Shown piece after piece: positions 1 through 16,089 of a DNA stretch of 64,000 bases; the stretch's first letter is position 1; each line of letters starts with the position of its first letter. Below the pieces are notes generated by a model. It did not search any database. It was given only the letters and a program-made list of their open reading frames with translations, and was not told where the DNA came from. The stretch is from positions 124,001 through 188,000 of the forward strand of contig JAHLJZ010000022.1 in NCBI GenBank assembly GCA_025602915.1, in the 5' to 3' direction. The stretch comes from Paraphysoderma sedebokerense (lineage: Eukaryota > Blastocladiomycota > Physodermatomycetes > Physodermatales > Physodermataceae). Made by a program: the position numbers and the translations under genes.

Positions 1-2426
1 TCCGCTCTCGATACAACAGCTTGATCACTTTCTTCTTCATTCTTTTTCGTTACTTCCACACCTTCCATATCTTCATCTTCACTATCACTATCCCCTTTTT
101 CTCTCTGTACCTCTTTTTCGGCTTCAATCAAAGCAAGGATACCCCAATCAACGGTATACCCCATCGCCACAAACAGATCTGATATTTTTCTGGTTTTAGC
201 AATACGATAACTACGGACACAAAAGTAATATTCAGATTCGTTTAAAGGTTTGTGAATCGACGAAAGTTGAAGCAAATTGTAAGCTTGAATAGCTAGTGAA
301 GTAGGGTCAGCCCCGGTTGAAGGTGGTTCAAAATTTGTTCCTGATTTACAATACTGAAAATAACAGTCCAGTCAATTTCTGCCAACAAAGAGAGGAAAAG
401 TGAAAAATGTAATTCTTAAGGCAGTTACCTGATTCCAGCACCAATCTTGTTTACAACCTTCATTTAACTGAGTGAAGTATGCATGGACAATTCTTTTGAT
501 CATAACTTGATTTCCAGGGTCATCTCTCGAATTCCAAAACGGCGAAAAACAAGTGCCACATAGACCTAACAGATTTCTCCTATCTCTTTGTATCCAATTT
601 GAACACATTCGATTCCTACATACTACCATTCCAGTCTTTTTATTTTTACGTTCGACTCGATGCATCCTCATGTGGACTTTCACATCCCGTATTCTTACAC
701 TACGATTACATATCTGACAATCAATAGTGCGGCTGGAACAGAGGGATTCGTGTTCAGTTGTGATGCCGTCCATATAATCTTTTGGATCAGTCGAAGGTGG
801 ACCGGCCGGGGTGAGGATGTGGCAAAAACGACAAAGAATGAGACGAACAGGACAAACTGACCGACGGTGAGCAGCCAGCGACGATAGAGAATTGAAAGTT
901 TCAGAGCACGGGCACGTAAATGGTTGGTTTGGATGAAAATAATTATTGTGCTTTGCAATGTGATCAGGGTGCAAAGCCTATTGAGCGAAAGGTTAAAAGG
1001 TCAGAAACTTGTCAAAAACTCGCTATCATTAGAGATCACGAACCTCATCACAAAGCGGGCAATGTTGATGGGTGTTGACATCTTCCTTCTTCATTACCTT
1101 TCCACAGACTTTACATTTAACATTATGCCGATAGCAAAAGGCAGAATGCATAGCGATCGTCCGTTTTGGAATCCAAACACCGCAGTTGTCACACTTTTCA
1201 TTATCTGCATTAGCACTATCCGCTTCTTTTACATCAGCTCTCAGAGTATCTTTCCTGTCACTAAACTGACGGTCGGACGAGTGGATTGTTATCATATATG
1301 TTGAGGATTCTTCGTAACCTTGAACAGCTATGTAAAAGAATGGTGTTAATTCTGAAGTTTGCTCCTCGAGAGATGATGATTCGTTGTTGAGTGGCGAGAA
1401 TGAAGTGTAATTGAATACACGAGATCCATAATCGACATTGAAAAATGTGTTGTCAAAAACCGACGGGTGATCAATTGTATCATGAAGAAAAATATTGATA
1501 TCGCCAGACGACATTTGAATATGAATCTGCTGGTAAGGTTTCGACGGGGATGTTTGAATCTACAGCAATTTAAGAGCAAACGAATTGGCAAGAGACCTCA
1601 TTAACACGACTTGATTGAAACCTTCTGAAACCATACCTTGTAATACCGCCACTCATCTTTTGCGACTACACCACCTGCTTCCGCCAGACTTTCGTTACTA
1701 TCCACTTTCTCTACTGAAGGTAGCAACAGGGGTTCACGACTCTGTATGCCCTTCTTGTGCTGTTCATACATGATTTTCAATTTCTGCTCATCTTCTTCCA
1801 AAGGAACGATATCCACTGTGATATCCGTGTCAATAATGATACATGCTTTTTCTGGACTGTCAGGTTCAAGTTTGGATACGACAAATGTGTAGGCTTTGGT
1901 AGGAGACGATGGGGACGACGCAAAAGTATGAACATTGATCGTTAATAGCTCGGAGAGGGTGAGGCAAGTATGGTTGGCTCGTAAATATGATTCGAGAGTG
2001 GCACTGAATGTTCAAGAAAAACTAATAGTGAGCAACAATCAATTCAAATCGAGGCTGTTATTAAATTTCAAACTACCGAATATCAGTGATTTCCAGATAA
2101 TCGATTGCTATGGGGCGTAATTGTGCATACGTTGCTTTCGGTAATTGCTTGGATTTTGTAGAAACGACTTGATCCAAATCAGGATCTAAATCAAGCGAAG
2201 TCGCTATCCATGGTGGAACAATCACAGAGCCTTCTTCCGCTGTGAATTCTTTTACACCACAATAAATCTTTCTTCGATTCCTCGGGTTCGATATTTCAAA
2301 GACGAAAGGAGATGCGGTGGCTGAGGCAGAGTCGGAGAGCGAGGATAGGACAGAGGATGGAAGAAGTATCTTGTCACCGATGAGCGTGGACGAGGAACTC
2401 CATGAAAGCGTCGCCGAATAATTCAT
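1..2426 (-). CDS. UFD1-domain protein with C-terminal zinc fingers (3' end off window)
   Basis: The spliced product opens with a UFD1-like fold: residues about 1-115 carry GDKILLPSSVLSSL, then EFTAEEGSVIVPPW, the same order as in Ufd1. The next exons hold LESYLRANHTCLTL and ETD/DTDITVDIVPLEEDE, matching the second half of the UFD1 domain. A middle beta-rich region is followed by clustered Cys/His fingers (CDNCGVWIP..H..C, CKVCGK..H..C, then more near 700-900). This resembles the fungal UFD1-plus-zinc-finger protein, not canonical Ufd1, which ends in Npl4/Cdc48-binding segments. The likely role, by family, is ubiquitin-dependent substrate handling with Cdc48; the partner is not shown by sequence. 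ATG at 2426 was chosen because the UFD1 fold starts directly after it. The first intron (about 2018-2075) restores the frame at DIR/ATLESY. The last exon in view (before 366) begins YCKSGTNFEP and stays open to base 1. Confidence 0.8.
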
Positions 2427-2773
2427 ACGGTGCCAATAAGAAATAAGATATGGAATGCGGAAGGAATATAACGTTTGGCCGAAGTATAAGCGTATGACCA
2501 CGTCACGCCGCGGAATAGTGTGGAACAGGAAAATAATAGTTAAGTTAATTAAAACAATTGATAATTTTTTACCAATATCACTAAGGCCTTATCAAAGGCA
2601 ATCAACGATATATATATGAAACTCTGATCATCAAGTGCGAATGAATACTATTTTCATATTGGCAAAAGAATACTTTCTTGGCTACACAATTAGTGACAAC
2701 CTTTGAACATTAAAAATCAAATGCAATAATGGAGCATATTTACATTTTGAGGGAAGCCTGAATTTGGCAAAAC
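2427..2773. other. Intergenic, upstream of the UFD1-like gene
   Basis: AT-rich spacer of about 350 bases between the UFD1-like start and the tRNA-Ala 3' end. It presumably holds the UFD1-like promoter. I recognise no coding exon or RNA in it. Confidence 0.5.
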
Positions 2774-2859
2774 TGGAGAACCAGGGTATCGATCCCTGTG
2801 CCTCTCGCAGACACGATGTTCTTGCGAAGCGAGCGCTCTACCATTTGAGCTAGTTCCCC
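2774..2859 (-). tRNA. tRNA-Ala(CGC) with a 13-nt intron
   Basis: On the minus strand the cloverleaf folds fully. The acceptor GGGGAAC pairs with GTTCTCC and includes a G3:U70 wobble, the classic alanine identity element. The anticodon stem is CTCGC/GCGAG, with loop TTCGCA then T. The T-arm is CAGGG/CCCTG. Anticodon CGC lies at 2824-2826. A 13-nt intron (2810-2822) sits between positions 37 and 38, the canonical site for nuclear tRNA introns; removing it gives a 73-nt tRNA. It reads GCG codons. Its intron would be removed by the tRNA endonuclease whose SEN34 subunit is encoded about 330 bases away; that neighbourhood is probably coincidence. Confidence 0.95.
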
Positions 2860-3189
2860 GATGGGGCGGGGGCCTGATATTGTAACCCTTCGATTTTAAA
2901 AATGCCAAATAGTAAGATACGCTAGTGACTTCCTGTTTTTCCGTAGGTCAAGTTAAGATGACTGGAGGAGATCGAATGTTTCCAAGAGCCAGTTCAAAAA
3001 AGCGTAAAAGTTCAAGTCTTCTATCGATGCTCAGACTATTGCTCGAAAAGGGGTATCTTTTTATTCTGAATTAGATCTTAATCGGGTCCAAGTAGTGTAC
3101 CAAGCCGCTGGACACTGTCAACACATGATCGAAAGCGTCTTAAGCGGAAGATTGGGCATAAGTTAAGCGGAGAACTGAGGAGACCGATT
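2860..3189. other. Intergenic between tRNA-Ala and SEN34
   Basis: About 330 bases upstream of the tRNA and downstream of the SEN34 stop. I see nothing codable or structured. Confidence 0.4.
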
Positions 3190-4229
3190 TCAGTTGATAC
3201 CTGTCCATTCAATTGTATAATGTATAACATCTTTCAGTTTCCACCGTTGATACGTGTCAAGTTTACTTCCTTCAACAATTCCATCCTGTTCTCCACCTTG
3301 GCTTTGGACGCTGCACACGACATGAGTTTTTTTTGTACTCGTCCCTAGTCGACCGAATGCAATTATATCCAGCGGAGAAAAACTCGACCGATACGGAATT
3401 ATCGTTATAATATAATGACTGTGATATCGGGTAGGGTCGCCTGTCATGAGCATTAGCTTTAAGTCAAGATTTCGGATTTGAGTTGATAAGATATCAAACC
3501 TGGGTATCCTAACCACCTGCCGCCAAATTTACTACCCTCTGTAATGAATAGTCCTTGCTTCCATAAATGTTTGAAGATAAAATAGCTATCCCAATCTATC
3601 TCCTTTTCCGGAAAATTCCATAAACCTTTCTTCCATGCCTCTGACAATGTTGTGGCATACTTAGCAGAATCTAGATCATTTAAATTTATTGAACAATTTG
3701 ATATGTCTTCATTGGAGGAATTTAATTCATCGTTATCCAGAGATTTGGTAGCGCTGCCAAAATGGCTGGTCGGAGTGATCAAATGATTTTTCGAGGAGCC
3801 AGAAGTCTCCTGGTGATCACTGTCCATTGAACGAATTCTTTCAGCTATACGGCTTTCAAAGCCTGAATCTTTGACGAGGACAATAATTTCTGAATGCGAG
3901 AAGCCAGGTCTGGTTAACATCTGTCGGGGCGTAGATCGTAGCAGATTATAAAATCTAACCTTCATCGAGTAGTAGAGTCACTTCTTCCTGATTTAGGACC
4001 AAAGGCAATCCGAAAAATATATTTTGCTGTGGTGCTCGGGGAAGAGACCCGATCAAGGCCCCTACTATCCTATGATTACGCAGGTTCTGTACATCTGAAA
4101 TTACCGCGCTATCGTGTTATCAACAACGTTGACGCTACACTATCAGATATACTGAAGTATGGGACACAAACCTTGAGGCCTCCATGCAAACGCTTTATCA
4201 GCAGTTACGAAAACAGGAATCTTATCCAT
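3190..4229 (-). CDS. SEN34: tRNA-splicing endonuclease subunit Sen34
   Basis: Four exons spell the TSEN34 order. The N-terminal part is DKIPVFVTADKAFAW then DVQNLRNHRIVGALIGSLPR, followed by QNIFFGLPLVLNQEEVTLLLDE. A variable charged linker follows, then [32 protein letters not shown] and LGTSTKKTHVVCSV. The last two blocks carry the Sen34 active site: tyrosine and histidine in RYHSHY and lysine in TKK. Sen34 cuts the 3' splice site of intron-containing pre-tRNAs in the Sen2-Sen34-Sen15-Sen54 complex. Introns start GTTTGTG, GTTAG and GTTTGA and each junction keeps the frame. A further in-frame ATG lies upstream, but the family N terminus fits 4229. The linker between N domain and nuclease (about residues 65-135) is Ser/Asp/Asn-rich. 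Confidence 0.92.
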
Positions 4230-5243
4230 ATTTAAAGTCATTTTTGGATTTATGACCACCGTATGCTTCAATTTCAACATCGAGTCCGAATCCTTGTTTA
4301 CTTGTGATCCGAGTTAATTTCCATCATCGCCGACATCAAGAGCCCAAATTCTACCTGGAATCACAACTGCAATTTTAGTGGAAATCAGTTTCAATATTAG
4401 CTCTCCCTTTCCTGTATTATTGAGACGTCGTAAATTTGTAGCAAGGGCCGCAAATGTTCCGGCCAAATTCTCGTTGCCATTCGTAGTTCTATTTTTTTTT
4501 TCAAAGTAGTGTTTTTCCTTCATGTCATTGAACCCAACAGTGATAGCTAATGCTTTTTCAATTCAACAATTTAAGATTTTCATCCTTCCTCCAGCTTTCA
4601 CACTTGCGGTCACCTTTCTAAGCCACCCTCGTTCTACCGATCGTTAAGAATCATCTATTCGTATAATCAGTTCACACTCTCCCTTCCCCGAAGCTACTCG
4701 AAGTAATCCATTGCTCTCAAATGCTGTTATCCTTAATATCTTCAGCACTAGACTTGTTCTTTGCATTCTTCGTCTTCTCATTTGGATCGATTGCTGCTCT
4801 CCTATTCGTCGCTATGTTCCTCGCCTATCTCTACCGAGTGGCCTAAGTATCGTGTGTTCGACAGTATCTACACTTGAGGAGTTTGCATCTATGGACAAAG
4901 AGTTTAGAGATTCTAATCTCTGTAATACCCTACTCTCTAATCAGCGCCCGAAGGAATGGAAGTAACGTTCTCCTTGTGGAGGATGTGCATCGATTCTCCG
5001 AAATAGAGCCGTTGTGAGCTCCGCTCATAAGCCAACAGTATTTATACGTTGACACTTTTTCAGTTCTTATACCTATATTTTATACCCCTCTGTACCATAT
5101 TCAGTAGTAATGCGAACTATTGTCGAGTTGTACGTTGAAATCCGACCTTAATGACTGAATAGTTTCAAATAATACTTTTTTTTCGCAATCATCCCTACAT
5201 CCGATTCCTCAGATTTTACAATTATATGCGAAATATACTACAT
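4230..5243. other. Intergenic, about 1 kb
   Basis: Spacer between the SEN34 start and the 3' end of the next minus-strand gene. It contains a pyrimidine-rich stretch (about 4560-4720) just before a 41-codon hydrophobic ORF, listed separately, and a minus-strand open frame at 4314-4523 with no recognisable similarity. The rest shows nothing I can support. Confidence 0.4.
4721..4846 (+). CDS. Possible 41-residue single-pass membrane microprotein
   Basis: A short frame ATG CTG TTA ... GCC TAA encodes 41 residues. About 33 of them form one hydrophobic block (SSALDLFFAFFVFSF then AALLFVAMFLAYLY), ending in an Arg near the C terminus. It directly follows a CT-rich leader of the kind seen upstream of fungal starts. 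I do not recognise the family; it is not OST4 or Kish by sequence. A chance hydrophobic frame is a real alternative, since T-rich DNA favours Phe and Leu codons. Confidence 0.22.
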   Translation: MLLSLISSALDLFFAFFVFSFGSIAALLFVAMFLAYLYRVA

Positions 5244-7599
5244 TTATTCGACCTTTTGCTTTCGGCTCATCCCCTTCTTCAGTAAGCCAAAAACTTTGCC
5301 TTTACCCTTTTGAACTTCAGGTAGCGCATTTTGTTCGTCCATGCCCTTCCCAGGAATATCAGTAGGGTCCGGTAAATTATTTTTTGATTCAGCGAATATC
5401 CGTTCTTGGTTTGCTATTTCCAGAGCAAGATCGTAACTATGTATATTGTCAGCATGGTTGGGTAATTTGACACGTTTTTCGGACGCCGAGATGAACTTAC
5501 TCTAATGTGACATGATCTGATGGCTGCTTCTCTTCAGTCGAATATGATTGTAGATTTAGTGCCATCTGATAGCTGTGAAAACTCATGTCAGGATAACGCA
5601 CGGCAACAATGAAGGCAGTCAAATATTCTTACTCTGTCATAATCTGATTCTTGTCCAATCCAGGTGAAAATTCACTGTCTGGAGTCAGCAACACACCGCC
5701 GTTATCGGTACTATTATCACTATCAAAGCTAATTAAATCAATCGCACTATCGTCATTCAGCTTTTCCTTGCCTTTGTCGCGAGCTTTCTTTGGGTCGTAC
5801 ATTTTTATACTGGATGGATCGACTTCGGATGCTTCAGGAGTTAAGAGTAATGGCTGTTCAAATGATGTAACGGGTGTGTCCAATAATGAAGATGAGCTAG
5901 ACAGCCGTTTGTCCTTGCGACTTTGTCTTCGTTTCGACGGGGCCTGGATATCGTCGGTGGTTTCGATAAGTGTTGATGACGACGAGTCTGTTCGATTACT
6001 CCCACGTCTGAGATTTTTCGGTTTCATTTTGCTCCAGAACGACTTCTTTTTCGGATGCAGTTCCTCTGTTGGTGTAATAGATGCGTCTAATTCAGGCGAA
6101 GCAGTATGGGGCGTGGCTACTGCGCGCATGTATGTATCAGAAAGGGCCAAGGCAATCGCAAAACTGGAACGAGAACGCTATCAGAAAATCTAGCAATCAA
6201 AGAAGCCCATACAATTACTTACTCTCTGTCGATATTCTCAATTGTTTGAGCCGCCGTATTGCTCGCTGCACTGTCCACTAATTTCAATCCATTTAATTCG
6301 ATCAACCGCACAGCATTCAAATTCTTGTCTAACAACACACTCTCTTCATCGTACGCTACACGCTTCCACATTACAATTCCGTCGTTGTCGACATTCTCTG
6401 AATCAGTGGCAAGATAAAAACATTGATTTTCATACATAAAGACCGTTTCATACTTTTTCGAAACAGGTTCATATAATATCTTTAACGGCTCAGATGAACT
6501 GACCATTTCAACAAACGATTGCCAGCTGAGATGGTTTGGTAGTCCCTTGATATCATCAAGATATCTCTTGCCTTCAGAATCAAGAGTGATATCAGAAAAC
6601 GTGAAATCTAAAAACCGCTGGTAACTTTCATTAACAGCTTCCGGTAAAGCGACCGAGTGAAAGAGCGGGATAGATAGAAAAGCCAAAAAATTTAGAAGCG
6701 GAGTATTTTGTGGCTCGAATGACGACGGAAATCGAAGTACCGGGTTCGGAGGGTTCAATGGATTGTTCAATAATGATGACAGAAATGTCAAATGAGACGA
6801 GATGGGGTAAGAACGTCCGGATGGATCACAACACTGTATAATAGAATTATGTTCGGAATCAGATTCTCAAATTAGTAGTAGAATTTAATCTAAGGTGAAC
6901 CTACATTTGTATAATACCCTATGACAAAATCACCAATTAAGTGAATGACTTCTTGTTGCGTGATATTGTCTATAGCTGGCACTTTAACGAAACCCCGTAA
7001 TGATAAAATATTTGCTATTCGATACAAAAGTGCACAAATATTTCAAATTGAAGTTGAATATGTCAGTTAAATTCGCCGTATCCATTGCCGTAGCCGAACA
7101 AGACCATTAGATCCCAAGTAGCGGGGAAAATACCTATTCCTATAATCCGCCAGGACAGAACACACTGTTAATCAACCATTCAGTGAGCATCTATCAAGCA
7201 GGATCAAAAACTTACCACAAAAAACGCTCTCACCGGCAACAATTCCAACCGTGCAAGACTGATCACCCCGCGATTTCGTTGGTTGAAGTGACCTGAATAC
7301 GGGCGACGCCGAGGTCAATTCAAAGAAGCGGATGGGATATCGGGTTTGCAGAGACTGTTGTGAATTCATCATCCAATCGAGAAAGAAACAAAGTTTTGGA
7401 AGTTTGATGGAATTGTGGTGGAAATGAGGGAAACGGACATGTCACGATTTAGAACGAAATCGGCCACAGTTAAATTAACCCACGGGCGAAATGGCGCAGC
7501 ATTGCGGTCCCCAATAAACTTTAAAATGGCCTTTGTCTCACTGTGGTAGAAATATATACTTTCGCCGGTATTCAATAGTACACTCCTTTCAGTCCGCAT
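5244..7599 (-). CDS. Uncharacterised multi-exon protein
   Basis: I do not recognise this family. Reading the minus strand, exons give a folded-looking N-terminal half (MRTERSVLLN, then YPIRFFELTSASPVFRSL, VCSVLADYRN, NILSLRGFVKVPAIDNIT, HLIGDFVIGYYTN). A helical middle follows (FLAFLSIPLFHSVALPE, LNHLSWQSFVEM-type segment). The C-terminal third is Ser/Lys-rich and disordered (KKKSFWSKMKPKNLRRGS, RRQSRKDKRLSSSSS), ending in the basic GLLKKGMSRKQKVE. Most junctions are clear GT-AG introns. The join near 7350-7372 is uncertain: the apparent intron would be only about 35 bases, so translation could instead begin at an ATG at 7371. NILSLRG faintly recalls MINDY deubiquitinases, but the catalytic Cys box is not convincing. 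No function is assigned. Confidence 0.6.
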
Positions 7600-8031
7600 C
7601 AATTGGATTGATTTTAATTAACAGGCGAGGACTTTTGCAAATGTGTAAATGTAGGGTTGAAAGCTGCAGATCTTTGCGAGTCATTTGCCAATAATTGTGA
7701 TCCGGCTACACATTGATAACATTAAAGGGACATGAACCTATTCTCCATGTGTCGTTTTGCATAAATACATACATCATTTTGTGAACACGTCAAGGTTAGG
7801 TATACGAATAAAGTATAGTCATTTGCAAATTGTGCGTGAAAGACAACGCAGAATCGTATTGATGGAATAAAATACAATTGACCACACCACAAACATTGAA
7901 AACGATACATAATAATTAAAACAATTCTGGCATTAAACGTTGCAATAATCTATATACAATAACTCAATCAATTCTACACTTCTTTATCATTCTCGTCAAT
8001 GAGAATTGGCGTTTGAATTGCTAAACTGCGC
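7600..8031. other. Intergenic, promoter side of the unknown gene
   Basis: About 430 AT-rich bases between the unknown gene's start and the SMC3 stop. A 62-codon minus frame inside it looks random. Nothing else was seen. Confidence 0.4.
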
Positions 8032-13138
<5,107 letters not shown>

Positions 13139-13589
13139 ATGTGTTGATGCGTACTACTGTTAACTGCTACTCTGCGAGACTGATCAGATGGATGAATGGT
13201 ACGACGATGCAGGCAACGAGAGGAACAGTCAACTGCGTGTGAATCTGGAGAAAGGGAACCGTCATCCGTCACGCTGTCCCCTGCGTGCTCTCTTCTGCTT
13301 CCAGATACCTACACAGAGTGAATGCTCTCTGTATCTATATGGAATTACTTATCTCCTTTGAAAAGTTACAAACCCATCACCCCATGATACCTTGCACATC
13401 GCCTTGGCTTTCGTGGCCACACCTGAACTGAGGTCCATATTCAAACATTACATGATAACTAATAGTGCTAGAAAGGAAAAATTGCATTTTCATGTGGGAG
13501 TAAAATGAAATTTAATATCTAAGATTACCGAAGTCAAGCACAAAGGGAAAAAGATCGCCAAAACCTTTTGAATGCAACTTTTCCAAAAA
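13139..13589. other. Intergenic between SMC3 and tRNA-Arg
   Basis: About 450 bases that must contain the SMC3 promoter and the 3' flank of the tRNA. No other element was recognised. Confidence 0.4.
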
Positions 13590-13663
13590 CACCTTCGGCG
13601 AGGGTCGAACTCGCAACCTTCAGATTAGAAGTCTGACGATCTATCCAATTGATCTACGAAGGC
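13590..13663 (-). tRNA. tRNA-Arg(UCU)
   Basis: An intact, intronless 74-nt cloverleaf lies on the minus strand. Acceptor GCCTTCG pairs with CGAAGGT (with G1:U72). The anticodon loop CTTCTAA sits on stem CAGA/TCTG, and the T-arm is GCGAG-TTCGACC-CTCGC. The discriminator is G. The G1:U72 pair and G73 also occur in yeast tRNA-Arg(UCU), which supports the call. It reads AGA codons. Confidence 0.95.
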
Positions 13664-13895
13664 AGTTAGTATTATAAGACTTTATATGTTAAATATTCCG
13701 TGTGCACATTAAAAATGGAACAGAACGCAACAAAACTCCAAAATATCATAGTTATTGGTTTCCTCATCGACTTGAATGGACCCCACCGACCGGAATCTTC
13801 AGTCCGCTACCTCCATGTGATGGATTGAAGGATTTTGGACTAAAAGTTCATAAATGTACATTATTATGAATATGCTCAATTCTCCAAGTTTATTA

Positions 13896-15048
<1,153 letters not shown>

Positions 15049-15396
15049 GATGAATATTAGCTATGTGCAAATCGATTATTCCGACGCTTGCGAAGAGAGA
15101 GAACTACACGGCGAGCGGATGCCAAAAAAAAGGGAACCAGTTTTTTCCTCGTCACGTGGACAGCGAAGAGCCTGACATTTCGAGTTCCTCCATTAATCAT
15201 TTCATTAGTTGGCCATTTCGTCAGACAATTACTTTTATTTTATTCTTTACATATTAATTGTCAACTTTGTACACACTCTTCCTTAATTATCAGATATCTG
15301 GTTTGGTGGAAATACAGCATAAACTTGGGCCCATATGTACAACAACTCTACATGTCCTGACTCACATTCGCATGTATGGTCAATGAAAGTTGTCAA

Positions 15397-15948
15397 TTAA
15401 GGATTTTGACCTCCTTGTCCATTTGAAACAACTTGTTCTTCCATCTTCACAATCGGCTTTATTATTTTGTCCAACTCAAAATCGTTCCACTTGGCCGGTT
15501 GGAGATGTTTATTGTACTTTGGATTTACTTTTGTATTTGAGAAAGTCCGACGTAAATCATAACATGTAAGAGGAGATTGCTCAGGTGAGAGAATGATAAT
15601 AGGCATATTACTTACAAAGATTCTTTTCGTCCACGAGAAACTCGGGCTCCCTTTCTGGAATGAAAAGGTCTAGATCGGAGAAGCAAACGAGTATAGATAG
15701 AAATGATTAGTATGGCTTAGTCGAAATAAAACAGTTTCTTCCTGTAATAACAAATGAATCATCGATACCATCGCATTCCAAGACATCATTAGCCCAGTCT
15801 TCATCTATCAGATCAACATGATGAGTTTTCGCGACGTGCAGGATGCGTGAATAATTCGAATCTTTGCGCAACTAGAATAAAGACCATATTATAAGATTGT
15901 GAGAATATGATCAGTTGCATGGAATAAGGAATTCAGAGCAAATACCAT
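15397..15948 (-). CDS. Small uncharacterised protein with an ATG-only first exon
   Basis: I do not recognise the family. The best splice model places the ATG (15946-15948) alone as exon 1. It is followed by LRKDSNYSRILHVAKTHHV-DLIDEDWANDVLECDD, then LFIPEREPEFLVDEKNLL, then NPKYNKHLQPAKWNDFELDK and a Gln/Gly tail. Total length is about 98 residues, acidic then basic. Introns use GTATTTG, GTATCG and GTAAGT donors. The last acceptor (...ACAAAAG) was chosen because the nearer AG breaks the frame. The HVAKTHHVDLIDEDW stretch vaguely recalls a BRCT strand-helix, but it is too short to be a whole BRCT domain. The gene is divergent from the exomer gene, with starts 142 bases apart, so they may share a promoter. 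Confidence 0.55.
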
Positions 15949-16089
15949 AGTCTTGTCCGATTTGAAGAAGAGAATTGAGAAGGATACGGGAAGGAACGAA
16001 CTTCGGAACTTTTGAACTCGTCTTGTTATTCCCAATCTTGTTCCACCTCACTTTTAATTTATCAACATTCTTTTGCATATTCCACAATC

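Noticed and set aside
4314-4523. 69-codon minus frame near SEN34
   Set aside because: I could not extend it by splicing to anything recognisable, and no start context is evident.
6990-7020. MINDY deubiquitinase assignment for the 5244-7599 gene, from an NILSLRG-like motif
   Set aside because: The catalytic Cys box expected shortly before it is not convincing, and later blocks do not match.
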